From NCBI GenBank assembly GCA_903923395.1, contig CAIXXM010000102.1:37439-101438 (forward strand): a stretch of 64,000 bases of DNA, in the 5' to 3' direction. The first letter of the stretch is position 1. Each line of letters begins with the position of its first letter. Under the pieces are notes generated by a model. That model ran no database searches. It was not told where the DNA came from and worked only from the letters and a program-made list of their open reading frames with translations. The translations under genes and the position numbers were made by a program. Shown here one piece after another: positions 62,793 through 64,000 of the stretch. This DNA comes from an uncultured Acidobacteriia bacterium (GTDB lineage: Bacteria > Acidobacteriota > Terriglobia > Bryobacterales > Bryobacteraceae).

Positions 62793-63476
62793 ATGCATTT
62801 TCACCGCTGCACTACTTTGCTTCTTACCCTGTCCGCACTTGCCGCGGCAGGAACGATCAACGCTCAAACCACTCAGCAACCCGACCAGCAAGAGAAGAGA
62901 ATTCTCGGCATTATCCCCAATTCTCGCAGTTCCGGAGGTCTCACCGAATACAAACCGCTCACTGTCAAAGACAAATTCAAAATTGCCAGGGATGACAGTT
63001 TTGACCGGGGCACAGTGGTGCTGGGCATGGTCTTCGGAGCACAGGCACAACTGACCAACGCAAACCCCTCGTTCGGGCAGGGTATGAAAGGTTACAGTCA
63101 ATATGCCGCGACTGGTTATGGCGACTATCTCATCGGAAACATGATGACAGAAGGTGTTTTCCCCTCGCTGCTTCACCAAGACCCGCGCTTTTTCCGGCGT
63201 GGCACAGGGTCCGGCTGGGTCCGTCTGGGGCACTCCGTGAAACAGATCTTCTGGACCCGCAGAGACGCCGGCGGCTATGAGTTCAATTACTCGGAATTTG
63301 GAGGCAACGCCGCCGCGGTTGCGATCTCGAATGCTTACTGCGCGGATAACCGCACCGCCAGTGATGCCATCTCGAAATGGGGTACACAGATCGCCGTTGA
63401 CTTAGCGGGGAACATCCTGAAGGAATTCGGTCCGGATATCACCCGCAAGTTATCGCGCAGGCGTAACAGAAACTAG
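62793..63476 (+). CDS. Conserved secreted protein of unknown function
   Basis: A 227-residue protein with a signal peptide (LLLTLSALAAAGTINAQ). The body has RILGIIPNSRSSGGLTEYKPL and a later hydrophobic, Gly/Ala-rich part (YGDYLIGNMMTEGVFPSLLHQ; DPRFFRRGTGSGWVRLGHS), which could be membrane-associated. The motif DPRFFR is common in acidobacterial proteins of this kind, to my recollection. ATG 62793 has no strong ribosome binding site. Its stop interlocks with the LysR stop in CTAG. Confidence 0.75.
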   Translation: MHFHRCTTLLLTLSALAAAGTINAQTTQQPDQQEKRILGIIPNSRSSGGLTEYKPLTVKDKFKIARDDSFDRGTVVLGMVFGAQAQLTNANPSFGQGMKGYSQYAATGYGDYLIGNMMTEGVFPSLLHQDPRFFRRGTGSGWVRLGHSVKQIFWTRRDAGGYEFNYSEFGGNAAAVAISNAYCADNRTASDAISKWGTQIAVDLAGNILKEFGPDITRKLSRRRNRN

Positions 63477-64000
63477 CGGTACTCCGCGCGCACGAGTTTC
63501 AAAAAAGCGCTGCCGGCGGGGCAGATTTCCCCGCCGCGCCAGCCCACATAGACGCCTGTCCGCAGATTCTTGAGCGGGCGGTAAACCACACCCTTCCACC
63601 GGAAGCGCCGCACGCAATCCGGCGCCAGCGTTACGCCCGTGCCGGATTCCACCAGACAGATCACGCTTTGCCATTGCGTGGCTTCCTGCACGACGCTGGG
63701 GAAGAAGCCAGCGCCGCTGCAGAATGACACCAGCTTGTCGTAAAAGACAGGCCCCAGCCTGCGCGGAAAGAATACAAAAGGCTCGTCGCGCAACGCATTC
63801 AGCCGGAGATCTTTCACCTTCGCCAGAGGATGAAGCGCAGGCAGAGCAACAACCACTGGCTCATCGAAGATCTTTTCTGAGGTAAGTGGTGCCTCGAGCG
63901 GACTCTCCCTCAGGAAGCCGAGATCAACCTCGCCGGAACGTACGGCATTTTCAATCGCGCTGGTCGATAACTCCCGCAGCGTGAATTGCACTCCAGGAAA
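63473..64000 (-). CDS. LysR-family regulator, N-terminal part beyond right edge
   Basis: The visible 175 residues are the substrate-binding domain of a LysR regulator: VRSGEVDLGFLRESP, FDEPVVVALPALHPLA, FVFFPRRLGPVFYDKL and VESGTGVTLAPDC. The DNA-binding domain should lie past position 64000. The effector is unknown; such proteins often control degradation or transport of aromatic acids. Confidence 0.93.
   Translation of the reverse strand, partial: FPGVQFTLRELSTSAIENAVRSGEVDLGFLRESPLEAPLTSEKIFDEPVVVALPALHPLAKVKDLRLNALRDEPFVFFPRRLGPVFYDKLVSFCSGAGFFPSVVQEATQWQSVICLVESGTGVTLAPDCVRRFRWKGVVYRPLKNLRTGVYVGWRGGEICPAGSAFLKLVRAEYR

Overview
The window reads as ordinary bacterial chromosome from an acidobacterium, most likely of the Solibacter/Bryobacter group (order Bryobacterales). 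The evidence is two proteins with the acidobacterial von Willebrand A-like domain, a C-terminal domain typical of Solibacter secreted proteins, an Oar-like TonB-dependent receptor with a glycine-rich insert, and many secreted proteins of unknown role. Base composition is moderately GC-rich and genes are densely packed, with many 1-4 nt overlaps and frequent GTG/TTG starts. I see no rRNA, tRNA, CRISPR array, insertion sequence or prophage.

Layout. 1-5 kb: a PAS sensor leaving the left edge, a secreted protein with an LPxTG-like tail, NAD malic enzyme, a von Willebrand A protein and a class D-like sortase. 5-10 kb: a PEP-CTERM protein, a threonine dehydratase-like enzyme coupled to an unknown protein, an FMN-binding split-barrel protein, and a small two-gene module resembling toxin-antitoxin. 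10-18 kb: Smc, then two convergent cyclic-di-GMP enzymes. 18-25 kb: a two-gene unit of von Willebrand A protein and TonB-dependent receptor, then two tandem small secreted paralogues with matching leaders. 25-30 kb: a beta-propeller protein, a leaderless glucosaminidase, a tiny membrane protein and an OLD-type ATPase/nuclease. 30-37 kb: a tight same-strand run of DUF2237 protein, secreted hydrolase, Tat-exported aldo/keto reductase, acyl-CoA carboxylase beta chain, second hydrolase and FUSC-type exporter.

37-46.6 kb is the most conserved part: clpP, a dehydrogenase, tgt-yajC-secD-secF, then TonB, ExbB, two ExbD-like proteins and a TPR lipoprotein, closed by a strong terminator. It joins the proton-driven Sec accessory motor to a TonB-type motor. 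46.6-52.4 kb: an overlapping trio (unknown protein, zinc dehydrogenase, HlyD-like adaptor), an ECF sigma factor with zinc anti-sigma, and a lytic transglycosylase whose start codon overlaps that of threonine synthase on the other strand. 52.4-53.4 kb is a small decay zone: a frameshifted CHASE3 gene beside a ParDE-like pair. The last 10 kb holds a large BNR-repeat secreted protein, DUF3500 and HupE-like proteins, a SelW-like/Hsp15-like pair, a LuxR-type regulator, a TIGR03067 protein, a CNB-DUF1003 membrane protein, a DUF4097 lipoprotein, an unknown secreted protein and a LysR regulator cut by the right edge.

The least ordinary items are a helix-hairpin-helix/GspK-like insertion in SecF, the sortase with its candidate substrate in a diderm, the two paralogues with identically spaced leader elements, the ADP-ribosyltransferase-like pair and the glucosaminidase/membrane peptide/OLD nuclease group. 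No complete and clearly new multigene system can be proven from sequence alone.
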